64,000 nt of DNA from Kineosporia aurantiaca JCM 3230 (GCA_000719025.1 JODP01000018.1:124001-188000), one strand, 5' to 3'. Shown: positions 18,825-27,982, numbered from the stretch's first letter. Program-made: numbers and translations. The notes: generated by a model from the sequence alone, not told the origin.

Positions 18825-20540
18825 GTGATCGACATTGACGTGCTGTCGACCGCGGCGGGACTGAAGGAGTTCGACGCCGCGACCGTGGCCGCATACTGCC
18901 AGGCCGAAGAGGAGCGGGTGATTCTGGTGCTGGACGGTCACCCGGACCTCTTCGCCAAGCGGATCCCGCGCCATCAGGCCTACCCCGCCTCGCCGCGTTA
19001 CCGGGTGCTGCATCCGGATGCGCTGGCCCGGCGCATCTCCTCGTTCTCCGCGACCCCGGACTTCTCACCCTGGCCCGGCTACGCGCAGATCCCTTCCCCC
19101 GCAGAGCCATTGGATCGGCTCCCCGAACCGGACGCCGACTCCGACCCGCTGGGGGACGAGGCCTTCCGATCCGACCAGCCTCAGAGTCCGGAACCCGAAG
19201 CAGATCTGGACCCAGGGCCGACCGAGGATTCCGCCCACCTGCCGGGCCTGGGCCTGATTCCGGACCCGGACCCCGTAATGGACTCCCCCTCGGTACTCAA
19301 CCTGGACTCGCTGCCGGACCTCGCCCCCCGGCCGGACGCCGAGCCGAAGTCCGGGCCGGTCCTGGATCCAAGAGTGGTGCTGAACCCCGACCGGCGACCG
19401 GGATCGGCTCCGATTGCCCACCGGACCAACGAATCCGGGCCGTCTTCGGAGTCGGACCCAACGGCCCCGGATGCACCTCGTACCCGTCCGCGCCCGCGCT
19501 CCGGCCCCCGTCCGCGCCGACCCGAACGCGGTGACCAGGCCGGCCCCCGACACACCCCCGGAGGCTTCACCAGCGGCGGATACACAAGCGGGGGGTACAC
19601 CTCGGCCAGCACTTCCTCCCGACGTACCCCGCTGGATCAGAACCCTTCCGACGCAACTGCTTCCAAGCGTCCCTCATCAGCCGGCACTACCCCGGCGCGG
19701 AATCCCGCCCCCTGGAACCGGTCTGCCGACAACCCGTCCGGCCCCGCACTCGATGGCGGACAGCCAAACATCGCACCAATCAGCGCATCTCAACCCAGCG
19801 TAGCCAGGCCGCCCGCCCCCCAACCCCACCAATATCCCCAACCCCACCAGGCACCGCAGCCACACCAAGTCCCGCGGCCGGCGCAGCGCCGCCATTCCCC
19901 GGGGACCCACCTCAGTCGTCCCTCGTTGCCGCAATTGGGGGCCCCGAGCGTCCCTAATCCGGATGTTCCCCGGGCCTATCCCGAAGACCTACCCCGGCGG
20001 CCCAAGGGGCAGGCCGTTCCGCGCGCCTACGTTGATCTGCCGCGGGCAGCAGCGACCGACCTCCCGAGGGCCACTGGCCCGCATCCGCAGCAGCGTCGGC
20101 CGGGTTGGGAAGCGGACGATTTCCCGGAAGCCGGTGCCGACCGGCTTGAGGTCATCCATGGGCGGGAACCGGAGCCTGACCCTCGCCTGACCCACGCCGA
20201 GAGCACCCTGCTGGCGTGCGCCCGGGAACGCGATCCACAGGCTCGCCACGCACTGGCGTCTGCGGCGATGAGTGCGCTCAGCGAGTGCGTCCCCAATCTG
20301 CCGCGGGACGGGGAACTGCACACGGCCGAGCTTCCGCCGCGGCTGCGGTTTGCCCTGACGCTGGCCACGCTCACCCTGATCGAGAGCACCGGACAGCCGA
20401 TCGCCCGGAAACTCCTGGTCTCCGCCTACGACGACGCAACAGCTCTTGCCCAGGAGTTTCTCCCGTCCCGTCAGGCCGATCTGATCTCCCGCTTCCGGGC
20501 TCTGGCCTCTGGCCGTTCGGGGGAATACCCGGGGGTCTGA
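18825..20540 (+). CDS. Large proline-rich protein of unknown function
   Basis: 571 residues from a GTG start. A folded N-terminal segment (about 1-85: IDIDVLSTAAGLKEFDAATVAAYCQ, ILVLDGHPDLF) is followed by about 350 residues of Pro/Asp/Ser/Arg-rich, low-complexity sequence (DSDPLGDE, GGFTSGGYTSGGYTS, QPHQYPQPHQAPQPHQ). A helical C-terminal domain of about 115 residues ends it (ESTLLACARERDPQARHALASAAMSAL to the end). The middle is expected to be disordered. No family recognised. GAGGGGGC lies just upstream as a possible ribosome site. It could be a scaffold or regulator, but nothing proves this. Confidence 0.65.
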   Translation: MIDIDVLSTAAGLKEFDAATVAAYCQAEEERVILVLDGHPDLFAKRIPRHQAYPASPRYRVLHPDALARRISSFSATPDFSPWPGYAQIPSPAEPLDRLPEPDADSDPLGDEAFRSDQPQSPEPEADLDPGPTEDSAHLPGLGLIPDPDPVMDSPSVLNLDSLPDLAPRPDAEPKSGPVLDPRVVLNPDRRPGSAPIAHRTNESGPSSESDPTAPDAPRTRPRPRSGPRPRRPERGDQAGPRHTPGGFTSGGYTSGGYTSASTSSRRTPLDQNPSDATASKRPSSAGTTPARNPAPWNRSADNPSGPALDGGQPNIAPISASQPSVARPPAPQPHQYPQPHQAPQPHQVPRPAQRRHSPGTHLSRPSLPQLGAPSVPNPDVPRAYPEDLPRRPKGQAVPRAYVDLPRAAATDLPRATGPHPQQRRPGWEADDFPEAGADRLEVIHGREPEPDPRLTHAESTLLACARERDPQARHALASAAMSALSECVPNLPRDGELHTAELPPRLRFALTLATLTLIESTGQPIARKLLVSAYDDATALAQEFLPSRQADLISRFRALASGRSGEYPGV

Positions 20541-20741
20541 AGATCACCGGGGAGCACGCCGACATCGTTATACCGAACGATACTCACGGGTTATTTCCGG
20601 GATCTTCCGGCGCGTTCTCGCAACCCTCCTGACCAGGCATTCTGTTATCTGGAAGAGTGTCCCAGGAGCGAATGGGCGCGATGCGGGTCCGCTATTATCG
20701 TCCACCTCGCGGACGGCGATGACGAGAAGGATGCGACTGCT

Positions 20742-21392
20742 GTGGCGACAGGGAAGATCCTGCGGTTCGATGAAATTCGGGGATACGGCTTCATTGCTCC
20801 GGACTCCGGTGGTGAAGACGTCTTTCTGCATGCCAACGCGCTGCTCGCGGAAAAACATCAGTACCACCCGGGAGTGCCGGTCGAGTTCGACGTGATCGAG
20901 GGTGAGCGGGGTCTGAAGGCCACTGCGGTGCGCGTCGTGCGGGGTAAGACAGCCCCCGCGCCGATGCCCGCTCCCAAGCCGGCGACCGTACCTTCCCCGG
21001 CGATGCAGGCTCCTGCTACCCACGGGCCGGCTGCCCAGCCCCAGCCCAACCTCGCCGTCCCCTCCCCCGCCGCCCAGCCGCACAGCAGCGGCGCCAACGG
21101 GTCCGTCGGCACGGCCACCGTCACCGCCACACCGCCCGTCGTCACTCCGGCCACGGTGGCCGCGCAGGGCGGTCACGTCGTGGCGCCGGTCAGTTCCCCG
21201 GCCATCGCCCAGCAGCGCTCGGCCAACGGCACCGAGCGCCCGGCCCGTGAGGCGGTCTCCCCCGACGCACTGGGCACCGAACTGGTCGAGCTGTGCCTGG
21301 AGTCGGTGCCGAGCATGACCGGCGAGCAGATCACCCAGCTGCGCCGCGCCGTGGTCACCATGGCCCGGCGGCACGGCTGGGTGAACGAGTAA
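20742..21392 (+). CDS. Cold-shock-domain protein with long C-terminal extension
   Basis: 216 residues. Residues 1-68 form a cold shock domain with the nucleic-acid-binding RNP-like motifs RGYGFI and DVFLH, so single-stranded RNA or DNA binding is expected. Then comes a Pro/Ala/Thr-rich linker of about 85 residues and a conserved-looking helical end (SPDALGTELVELCLESVPSMTGEQITQLRRAVVTMARRHGWV). Ordinary Csp proteins are about 67 residues, so the tail is the distinguishing part and may mediate protein contacts. GTG start at 20742. A TATTAT at 20693-20698 could be its -10. Confidence 0.85.
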   Translation: MATGKILRFDEIRGYGFIAPDSGGEDVFLHANALLAEKHQYHPGVPVEFDVIEGERGLKATAVRVVRGKTAPAPMPAPKPATVPSPAMQAPATHGPAAQPQPNLAVPSPAAQPHSSGANGSVGTATVTATPPVVTPATVAAQGGHVVAPVSSPAIAQQRSANGTERPAREAVSPDALGTELVELCLESVPSMTGEQITQLRRAVVTMARRHGWVNE

Positions 21393-21395
21393 CCC

Positions 21396-23492
21396 CTACT
21401 TGAGCTTGAGCTTCTCCGCCAGGATCGGCGCCAGCGTCTTGGCGTAGGCCTGGGTCACGTGGCTGTCGTCGTGATAGACGAGCACGTTGCCGACCACCGC
21501 CGGGCAGCCCTTGGGCGCGCAGAACCAGGGCATCGGGTCGACCACCGTGCCGCCGATGTCCTCGATCATGTCCTTCACCATCTGCCGTCGCTCCGGTGCC
21601 GTGGTGGCCTGTTTCAGGGTGGCCGCGCACTTGGAGATCTCGGTCGGCCGGGTCGAGAGGCATTCGGGCACGTTGTCCGCCGGCCAGGCGCTGTCGTCCA
21701 GGTAGACCACCTTGGCCCCGGACTTCTGCACCGCCTGGGCACTGCGCCGCCAGCCGTCCGTCCACCGCTCGTCCTGGGAACCCGAACCGTTCAGCGCGTC
21801 CCCGCCGTCGGCGTTGGACGACATCACCACCAGGGTCGGCTTCATCTCCTGGATCCGGGCGATGATGTCCTTCCGCCACTGCACGCACTCGGTGTAGTTC
21901 CGCTTCACCAGTTCCAGGTAGATCGTCACGTCGGCGGCCGTGCAGGCGCTCTTGCTGAAGCTGGCCAGCTTCCAGTGCCGTTCCTTGGCGATCTTGTCCA
22001 TCGCCGGCCACCACTGCGCGGCGTGCGAGTCGCCGAACAGCACGACCTCCTTCTTGCCCTTCGGATCGCCGAAGTTCTCGCACAGCTTGGGCACGGTCTT
22101 GATCTCCAGCTCCTGGTGGCAGCCGTCGAAGTAGACCGGCGGCAGGTCGCGGGAGGCCTTGGCCAGGCTCGGGGTGAGGTTCTTGGGCAGGTCGTTCACC
22201 TTCATCGCGGCGGTGAGTTTGACCTCGAGCTGCTTCTCCCGGGCGGTCGCACTCCCGGTCAGCTCCAGCGCCCCGGCGTTCCGGGTGCCGGTCGGGGTGC
22301 GGTCCGGCAGCACCGGCAGCATGAGGGCGACCACGGCGGCGACGGCCATCAGGCATACCCCGGTGATCGCGTTGCGCCCCCAGCCGCTGCGCTCGCGGCC
22401 GAGTTCGTGCAAAGGACGCTCGACCATGGCGAAGCTGAGCACGGCCAGCAGGTAGGCGAAGCCGGCGGCGGCGAGGTTCTGACCTACGCCGAACTCCTCG
22501 TCGAGCACGTAGGGGGCGATCAGCAGTACAGGCCAGTGCCAGAGGTACCAGGAGTAGGAACGAGCTCCGATCGCCCGCATCACACCGTGCGACAGCAGGC
22601 GTCCACTGGTGGCCCGACCCGCCGCGATCACTGCGAAGGCCCCGAGCACCGGCAGACCGGCCCGGTAGCTGGGGAACTGCGTGCGGTCGTCGAAGGCCAG
22701 GGCCGCGGCCACGATCATCGCCAGACCGCCGAGGCGCAGCAGCGTGGCCAGAGGGTCGGGCAGCCGCGGGGTATGCGGCAGGGCCAGGGCGAGCAGGGCG
22801 CCGACGCCGAGTTCCCAGGCCCGGGTGGGTGCGCCGAAGTAGGCCCAGACCCCGTGCGAACCGGTGGAGACGACCGACCAGGCGAACGAGCCGGCGGTGA
22901 TGGCCGCGATTACCGCGACGAAGGCCCACCGGCGCTTCAGCAGCACCGCCGTGACCAGCAACAGCAGCGGGATGACCAGGTAGAACTGTTCCTCGACGGC
23001 GAGCGACCAGAAGTGCTGCAGCGGGGAGGCCAGGTTGCCCTCGCCGCTGTACTGGGTGCCGGTCGCGGCCAGCCGGTAGTTCACCACGTACCCGGTGGCG
23101 GCCAGGCCGTCGGAGGCGATGTCCTTGAGCCGGACCGAGGGCAGCCACCACCAGGCGGCCAGCAGCGTGGCGACGATCGTCAGGGTGGCCGCGGGCAGCA
23201 GCCGCATCGCGCGGCGACCGTAGAACCGGCCGATGTGCAGATGGCCGGTGCTCTCCACCTCGCGGGCCAGGTGGCCGGTGATCAGGAAGCCGGAGATCAC
23301 GAAGAAGACGTCGACGCCGACGTAACCACCGCCGAACGCGCTGATCCCGCAGTGGTAGAGGACCACCAGGATGATCGCGACCGCGCGCAGGCCCTCGATG
23401 TCCGGACGGAACTCGGGCCGCGCCGTCCGGGGCTGCGGGTCGATCTTCTCGGGCGACAAGGTCGTCCCGAGGACCGTCGATGCGGTAGGCAC
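21396..23492 (-). CDS. Acyltransferase-3 / SGNH two-domain membrane acyltransferase (OafA/YrhL type)
   Basis: 698 residues. The N-terminal half is a multi-helix acyltransferase-3 domain with the opening FRPDIEGLRAVAIILVVLYH and GGYVGVDVFFVISGFLI, then R-F-YGRRAMRLLPA. The C-terminal 270 residues, after a helix, form an extracytoplasmic SGNH-like domain: VVLFGDSHAAQWWPAMD holds the catalytic Ser and YHDDSHVTQAYA the Asp/His pair. Members O-acylate cell-surface glycans, lipids or peptidoglycan using cytoplasmic acyl-CoA. The substrate is not predictable. Convergent with the cold-shock gene, 3 bp apart. Confidence 0.9.
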   Translation of the reverse strand: MPTASTVLGTTLSPEKIDPQPRTARPEFRPDIEGLRAVAIILVVLYHCGISAFGGGYVGVDVFFVISGFLITGHLAREVESTGHLHIGRFYGRRAMRLLPAATLTIVATLLAAWWWLPSVRLKDIASDGLAATGYVVNYRLAATGTQYSGEGNLASPLQHFWSLAVEEQFYLVIPLLLLVTAVLLKRRWAFVAVIAAITAGSFAWSVVSTGSHGVWAYFGAPTRAWELGVGALLALALPHTPRLPDPLATLLRLGGLAMIVAAALAFDDRTQFPSYRAGLPVLGAFAVIAAGRATSGRLLSHGVMRAIGARSYSWYLWHWPVLLIAPYVLDEEFGVGQNLAAAGFAYLLAVLSFAMVERPLHELGRERSGWGRNAITGVCLMAVAAVVALMLPVLPDRTPTGTRNAGALELTGSATAREKQLEVKLTAAMKVNDLPKNLTPSLAKASRDLPPVYFDGCHQELEIKTVPKLCENFGDPKGKKEVVLFGDSHAAQWWPAMDKIAKERHWKLASFSKSACTAADVTIYLELVKRNYTECVQWRKDIIARIQEMKPTLVVMSSNADGGDALNGSGSQDERWTDGWRRSAQAVQKSGAKVVYLDDSAWPADNVPECLSTRPTEISKCAATLKQATTAPERRQMVKDMIEDIGGTVVDPMPWFCAPKGCPAVVGNVLVYHDDSHVTQAYAKTLAPILAEKLKLK

Positions 23493-23586
23493 GGACTGGG
23501 TATCGACAGGAGGCGGGCTCGCCTGAGCCCTCCACGTGGGGGCGTTTACTGGGCCGGACGGGTGATCCGGTGCTCAAGGGTTCAAG

Positions 23587-24204
23587 TTAAGGGGCGAGCA
23601 CCAGGGTCTCCTTGGCCACCGCGAGGTGCGCCCCCTGGGCCGCCAGGGTGGCCGCGCCCTCGGAGCGGTCGACCCCGACCTGGGCCGGGAACCCGGCCCC
23701 GTGCGTCACCACTTGACCGACGAACGTCACCTGATCCCCGCGGACCACGTGGTACGGCGACTCCGGCGGCGGCCCGATCAGCTGCACCCAGACCCGGTCG
23801 CGGGCGTTGCCGACCCAGAACCCCTCGTCCGCGACCACCGACTGGACCGGCACGGAGAGCGCCGTGGCCCGGTCCCCGGCGTAGGCGGCCAGCTCCTTGG
23901 AGTTGCCGTTCAGCGGCAGGATCTGGTCGCCGTCGGAGTAGATGGTGTCCGGGAGCTGATTGAGGACGCCGGTGGGCACCGGTGCGGGGTTCGTCTCGTT
24001 CCGGTCATCGGTGGACGTCCGGACGCCCTTGGGCGCGGTGGCGGCACCGGCGTAGGGCAGCGCGGGCTCGGTGGTCGCGTCCGGGCCGAGTTCGATCGCG
24101 CCCTGGATGTTGCCGGCACTGCCGAATCCACGCGCGGCGAACACCAGGATGGCGACCAGGGCGAACCCGATGATGAACAGCCAGCCCCGACTGATGGAGT
24201 TCAC
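23587..24204 (-). CDS. Membrane-anchored secreted protein of unknown function
   Basis: 205 residues with one N-terminal transmembrane helix (GWLFIIGFALVAILVFAARGF), a Pro/Thr-rich spacer, then a domain from about residue 85 with beta-strand-like sequence (VWVQLIGPPPESPYHVVRGDQVTFVGQVVTHG) reminiscent of an OB-like fold. It should be anchored with the domain outside. It lies 94 bp upstream of the acyltransferase gene on the same strand and may be co-transcribed. No family assigned. Confidence 0.6.
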   Translation of the reverse strand: MNSISRGWLFIIGFALVAILVFAARGFGSAGNIQGAIELGPDATTEPALPYAGAATAPKGVRTSTDDRNETNPAPVPTGVLNQLPDTIYSDGDQILPLNGNSKELAAYAGDRATALSVPVQSVVADEGFWVGNARDRVWVQLIGPPPESPYHVVRGDQVTFVGQVVTHGAGFPAQVGVDRSEGAATLAAQGAHLAVAKETLVLAP

Positions 24205-24298
24205 AGCGGCATCGAACCATGTCGCGACCCCTCACGCACACGTGACGTGCAGTGGGAAATCACTTACCCCTCAGTGGCAACACCAGAGTTACCCCGGG

Positions 24299-25003
24299 TC
24301 ACACCGGAGTGACGCCCTCGGCCCCGGCCGGCTCGGTCTCGTCGGCCAGCGTGATCGCCCCGGAAACCTTGGCCACGCCCTGGTTCTCGTGCCGGGCGGT
24401 GAGGTGGCGGCGCATCAGCAGGGTGGCGAACTCCGCGTCCCGGGCGAGTACCGCCTCAATGATCCGGGAGTGTTCCTCCCAGGAGTGCCCGACCGCTGCA
24501 CTCTTGCCGCCGACCAGATGGTGCGCCTGGTTGCGGACCGAGCGCAGGGTGTCGGCCAGGAACCGGGATCCGCTGCCCCGGGAGAGCAGCTCGTGGAACT
24601 CCTCGTTCAGCGCGTCCAGCCGCTCGCGGTCGGCCTCGCCCTGGGTGGCGCCGACCGCGAGCATCGACCGCAGCTCGGCCAGGACCTCCTCGTCGCCGCG
24701 CTCGACCGTGCGCCGCACCGCCATCAGCTCCAGCGCGACCCGGATCTCCCGCACCGTCTCGAGCTCGTCGCCGTCCAGCTGCACCACCCGGACCCCGCGC
24801 CGGGGCAGGGCCTCGAGCAGCCCCTCGGCCTCCAGGCGGCGGAACGCCTCGCGCACCGGCAGCCGGGACACCCCGAGCCGCTCGGAGATCGCCAGTTCGG
24901 TCAGGTGGGTGCCGGGTTCCAGGTCGCCGGACAGGATCAGCCGACGCAGTTCGTCGACCGTCTCGTCGCGCAGGGAACGGTGCCGGGCGCCGATCGTCGT
25001 CAC
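24299..25003 (-). CDS. GntR-family regulator, FCD type, likely controller of the adjacent catabolic operons
   Basis: 234 residues. Winged helix-turn-helix at residues about 14-75 (DELRRLILSGDLEPGTHLTELAISERLGVSRLPVREAFRRLEAEGLLE) and a FCD domain beginning at REIRVALELMAVRRTVERGD with FHELLSRGSGSRFLADTL. The GTG at 25003 was chosen; the frame continues to 25126 but with no regulator-like sequence. It diverges from the VOC-to-ABC-transporter operon. The motif GGATACAMRATSC occurs upstream of this gene, at the divergent operon start and at the Rieske operon, so I infer this protein binds it. Ligand unknown. Confidence 0.85.
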   Translation of the reverse strand: MTTIGARHRSLRDETVDELRRLILSGDLEPGTHLTELAISERLGVSRLPVREAFRRLEAEGLLEALPRRGVRVVQLDGDELETVREIRVALELMAVRRTVERGDEEVLAELRSMLAVGATQGEADRERLDALNEEFHELLSRGSGSRFLADTLRSVRNQAHHLVGGKSAAVGHSWEEHSRIIEAVLARDAEFATLLMRRHLTARHENQGVAKVSGAITLADETEPAGAEGVTPV

Positions 25004-25072
25004 TCGCGCTCTCCGTCCGCCCCACGCCCGGCCGGTTGGCGGGCGCTGTCTGCAAGGAATCGCCAAGGCATT

Positions 25073-25085
25073 GGATACACGATGC
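25073..25085. promoter_or_regulatory. Candidate operator, variant copy upstream of the FCD regulator
   Basis: GGATACACGATGC matches the copy at 31621 in 11 of 13 positions. It lies 70 bp upstream of the regulator start and next to a GATGCATC palindrome (25081-25088). Suggests autoregulation. A degenerate CCCCGATCATGC element of the interspersed repeat family lies at 25151-25162. Confidence 0.4.
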
Positions 25086-25287
25086 ATCAGCATGCGCGGC
25101 ATCGGCCAGCTCCAGCGGTGGCTCATTGTGACATAGCCACCCGAGACCGACCCCGATCATGCTCAGTGTCCCCGGGCACACCCTCGGACCCTGGTCGCGC
25201 AGTAGGGCAAAGCCGGGCACAGGGCGCGGACCGGTCGGCGTGGAAACAGCCTCGTAACGGCCCAGGCCTTCGTCGTTCACGCGGTCG

Positions 25288-25300
25288 GGATACAAAATCC
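25288..25300. promoter_or_regulatory. Candidate operator at the start of the VOC/ABC operon
   Basis: GGATACAAAATCC has GGAT/ATCC half-sites around a 5-bp centre and ends 2 bp before the ATG at 25303. TACAAA within it is well placed as a -10 for a leaderless transcript, so a bound regulator would block the polymerase. It differs from the Rieske-operon copy by one base. Confidence 0.5.
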
Positions 25301-25302
25301 TC

Positions 25303-25740
25303 ATGACCGCGTACTCCTCCATCCCCGCCACCCATGACACCGCCGTCGCCCGGGTCCGGCAGATCGACCACATCGTCCTGCGCGTGACCGACCCCGAGGC
25401 CTCGGTCCGCTGGTACACCGAGAAGTTCGGCTTCGGGGTGCACCGGCTCGAGGAGTTCCGGGCCGGCACCGTGCCGTTCCCCTCGGTCGAGGTGTGCCCC
25501 GGCCAGATCCTCGATCTGGACGCCCGGCGCGAGGCCACCGGTACCAACGTCTCGCACTTCGCGATCGTGATCGACGAGACCGACCTGTTCGCCCTGAAGG
25601 AGAAGTTCGAGGTCGCCGACGGCCCGCACCGCCGCTGGGGCGCCCTCGGCCCGGCCGACCTGATCTACGTGAACGACCCCGACGGCAACACCATCGAGCT
25701 GCGGCACTACGGCCAGAGCCAGGTGACTCCGGGCGAATGA
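25303..25740 (+). CDS. VOC-family (glyoxalase/extradiol dioxygenase fold) protein
   Basis: 145 residues, one vicinal-oxygen-chelate module. Metal ligands fit the usual places: His in VRQIDHIVLRVTD, His in TNVSHFAIVID and Glu in NTIELRHYG. The family includes glyoxalases, ring-cleaving dioxygenases and isomerases acting on oxygenated carbon compounds; the exact reaction is unknown. First gene of a tightly packed six-gene operon: its stop overlaps the next ATG by 4 bp. There is essentially no leader between the candidate operator and the ATG. Confidence 0.85.
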   Translation: MTAYSSIPATHDTAVARVRQIDHIVLRVTDPEASVRWYTEKFGFGVHRLEEFRAGTVPFPSVEVCPGQILDLDARREATGTNVSHFAIVIDETDLFALKEKFEVADGPHRRWGALGPADLIYVNDPDGNTIELRHYGQSQVTPGE

Positions 25741-27128
25741 CGCAGAACACCGAACTGGCGCGTCGTGCGGTCGTCTCCGGCACGCTGGGGGCGGTCGCCA
25801 CCGGCGCCCGACCGGCCGCCGCGATCGGCACCGCGATGCTGCTCCAGGGCGGTAACGCCTTCGACGCGGCGGTGGCCACGGCTCTGGCCGAGACCGTGCT
25901 GCTGCCGTCGAAGTGCGGCCTGGCCGGCGATCTGGTCGCCCTGCACCTGGGCCCCGGGAGCGACCGGCCGGCGTCGGTGGTCTCGATCGGCCGGGCTCCG
26001 GCCCGGCTGTACCAGGCCGCTGAGGACAGCGGATGGGCCCGCAGTGTGACCGGCCCGCTGTCGGTCGGCGTGCCCGGCGCCCCCGCCGGGTACGCGTCCC
26101 TGGCCGCCCGCGGGCGGCTCGGGCTGAGCACCCTCGCGCAGCCCGCGATCGACCTGGCGAACCGGGGCATCACCTGGTCCGCCGTGAACCACCGGCTGGT
26201 CTCCGAGTCCCTGGACGTGCTGGAGCGCTGGCAGCCGGAAGGCACTCGCTACTCCCCTCCGGACGGGCCGCTGGCACTCGGTTCCCGGATCCGTCTGCCC
26301 GGCCTGGCCGAGCTCCTGACCGAATTCGCCCGCCGGGGCGCCGATCTCTTCACCGGCGCGCTCGGCGAACAGATCTGTACCTACGTGACCGGGAAGGGCG
26401 GTGTGCTGGAGATGTCCGACCTGCAGCCGGTGACCCCGCTCGAGACCACGCCCGAAAACACCGAGCTGGCCGGGACCCAGCTCTGGGCCACTCCGGCCCC
26501 GACCTACGGCCCGGCCCTGCTGGAGGCGCTCGGGAAGGGCGCGGCGCCGGAGACGGTCAAGGCCGCGCTGACCGCGCTCCGCGCCCCCACCGGCCGCCCG
26601 CCGGCCCTGGTCGACGGCACCTCCACGGTGGCCGCGGCCGACGCCGAGGGCAACCTGGTGGTGCTCGTGCACTCCAACTCCTTCCCCCGGTACGGCAGCG
26701 GGCTGGTCGTGCCTGGGCTGGACCTGGTGCTGTCCAACCGGGCCGGGCGGGGCTTCACCTTCGCCCCCGGCCACCCGAACGCCCCGCATCCCGGCACCCG
26801 CCCACCGACCACCCTGCACGCCTGGGGGGCGCGCGCCGCCGACGGCTCCTGGCTGCTCGGCGCCACGCCCGGCGGCGAGCAGCAGGTGCCCTGGAACACC
26901 CAGGTCCTCGACCAGCTCCTGACCACGGACTTCGGTCCGGCCGCGCTGGGCGCCGCGCTGGCCTCGGCGCGCTGGGAGTTCGGCCCGGACGGCGAACTGC
27001 TGCGGGAGGGCGCCGAACTCGACGAGTTCGGCGCGCGCTCCTCGCACACGATCGTGCGGCGCCAGGCCGACGGGACGCTGACCGCGGCCGCCGACCCCCG
27101 TCAGGACGCGGCGGCGATGGCGCTGTGA
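25737..27128 (+). CDS. Gamma-glutamyltransferase-like Ntn hydrolase
   Basis: 463 residues, shorter than the 530-580 usual for secreted gamma-glutamyltranspeptidase and without a signal peptide, so probably cytoplasmic. The opening (AVVSGTLGAVATGARPAAAIGTAMLLQGGNAFDAAVA, in outline) is characteristic of the family, as are VGVPGAPAGYA and the autoprocessing region DGTSTVAAADAEGNLVVL, where the Thr would become the N-terminal nucleophile. The usual T-T-H-x-S at that point is replaced by T-S-T-V-A, so specificity may differ. Start overlaps the VOC stop (ATGA); its own stop overlaps the next GTG. It may hydrolyse a gamma-glutamyl or other amide bond of the imported compound. Confidence 0.8.
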   Translation: MTQNTELARRAVVSGTLGAVATGARPAAAIGTAMLLQGGNAFDAAVATALAETVLLPSKCGLAGDLVALHLGPGSDRPASVVSIGRAPARLYQAAEDSGWARSVTGPLSVGVPGAPAGYASLAARGRLGLSTLAQPAIDLANRGITWSAVNHRLVSESLDVLERWQPEGTRYSPPDGPLALGSRIRLPGLAELLTEFARRGADLFTGALGEQICTYVTGKGGVLEMSDLQPVTPLETTPENTELAGTQLWATPAPTYGPALLEALGKGAAPETVKAALTALRAPTGRPPALVDGTSTVAAADAEGNLVVLVHSNSFPRYGSGLVVPGLDLVLSNRAGRGFTFAPGHPNAPHPGTRPPTTLHAWGARAADGSWLLGATPGGEQQVPWNTQVLDQLLTTDFGPAALGAALASARWEFGPDGELLREGAELDEFGARSSHTIVRRQADGTLTAAADPRQDAAAMAL

Positions 27129-27982
27129 GCACGCTGGATCTCGAGCCCACGGACGGGACGGCGGTGATGGACATGACGGACGGCCTGCGGGTGCGGCTTC
27201 TCGGCGTCGGGGCGCTCGGCGGCACCCTCGCCGATCTGCTCGAGGCCGGGTACATCGAGGGCTGCTCCCTGGCCGGCACGATCCGCTCCAGCACCCCCGG
27301 ATCCGCGGCGGACCTGCTGGCCGGGACCGATGTGCTGGTCGAGGCCGCGGGCGCCGAAGCGGCCCGCCGCTGGGTGCCGCAGGCCGTGGCGGCCGGCGTG
27401 GACGTCGTCCTCTGCTCCTGTGGCATCCTCGCCGACCCGGACTTCACCCGGACCCTGGCCGACGGTGCGGGCAGCGGGCGGGTGCTGGTGCCCTCGGGCG
27501 CGATCGGCGGGCTGGACCTCTTCGCGGCGGCCAGCCGCGGGCTCAGCGCCCTGCCGGGCGACACCACCGTGGTGCTCACCACCACCAAACGTCCTTCCGC
27601 CCTGGGGGTCGAGACCGACCACCCGGTCGAGGTCTTCCGCGGCAGCGCCCGGACCGCGGCGATGCAGCACCCGAAGACCGCGAACGTCGCGGTCGCGCTC
27701 GCCCTGGCCACGATCGGCCTGGACGACGTCACCGTGGTGATGGTGGCCGATCCGGCCGCGACCCGGACCCGGCATCTGGTCACGATGTCGTCGCCGCTGG
27801 GCGAGTACGAGCTGAGCGTGACCAACACCGTCGCCCCCGGCTCGGGCGGCCGGACCTCCGCGGTCACCCCCTGGTCGGTGGTCACCCTGCTGGAGTCCCT
27901 GGCCGCCGGCCACGGCGCCGGTCTCCTGGTGAATCCCTTCCCGGACAACGAATCACGGCCCAACGGTGAGGACAGAAGATGA
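27125..27982 (+). CDS. Aspartate-dehydrogenase-like (NadX/DUF108) oxidoreductase
   Basis: 285 residues. An N-terminal Rossmann segment (VRLLGVGALGGTLADLLEAG) binds NAD(P), and the C-terminal DUF108 domain shows the conserved VPSGAIGGLDLF, HPKTANVAVALALATIGLDDVTVVMVADP and the active-site-type His in RTRHLVTM followed by GEYELSVTN. NadX enzymes oxidise L-aspartate to iminoaspartate; operon relatives may act on other amino or imino acids. The GTG start overlaps the preceding TGA. Clustering with a transporter and an amidase-like enzyme suggests a catabolic rather than NAD-biosynthetic role here. Confidence 0.82.
   Translation: MSTLDLEPTDGTAVMDMTDGLRVRLLGVGALGGTLADLLEAGYIEGCSLAGTIRSSTPGSAADLLAGTDVLVEAAGAEAARRWVPQAVAAGVDVVLCSCGILADPDFTRTLADGAGSGRVLVPSGAIGGLDLFAAASRGLSALPGDTTVVLTTTKRPSALGVETDHPVEVFRGSARTAAMQHPKTANVAVALALATIGLDDVTVVMVADPAATRTRHLVTMSSPLGEYELSVTNTVAPGSGGRTSAVTPWSVVTLLESLAAGHGAGLLVNPFPDNESRPNGEDRR

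Noticed and set aside
19065..19612. Minus-strand Gly/Arg-rich frames opposite the proline-rich gene
   Set aside because: Antisense of a low-complexity region; the plus frame has a GTG with a ribosome site and folded ends.
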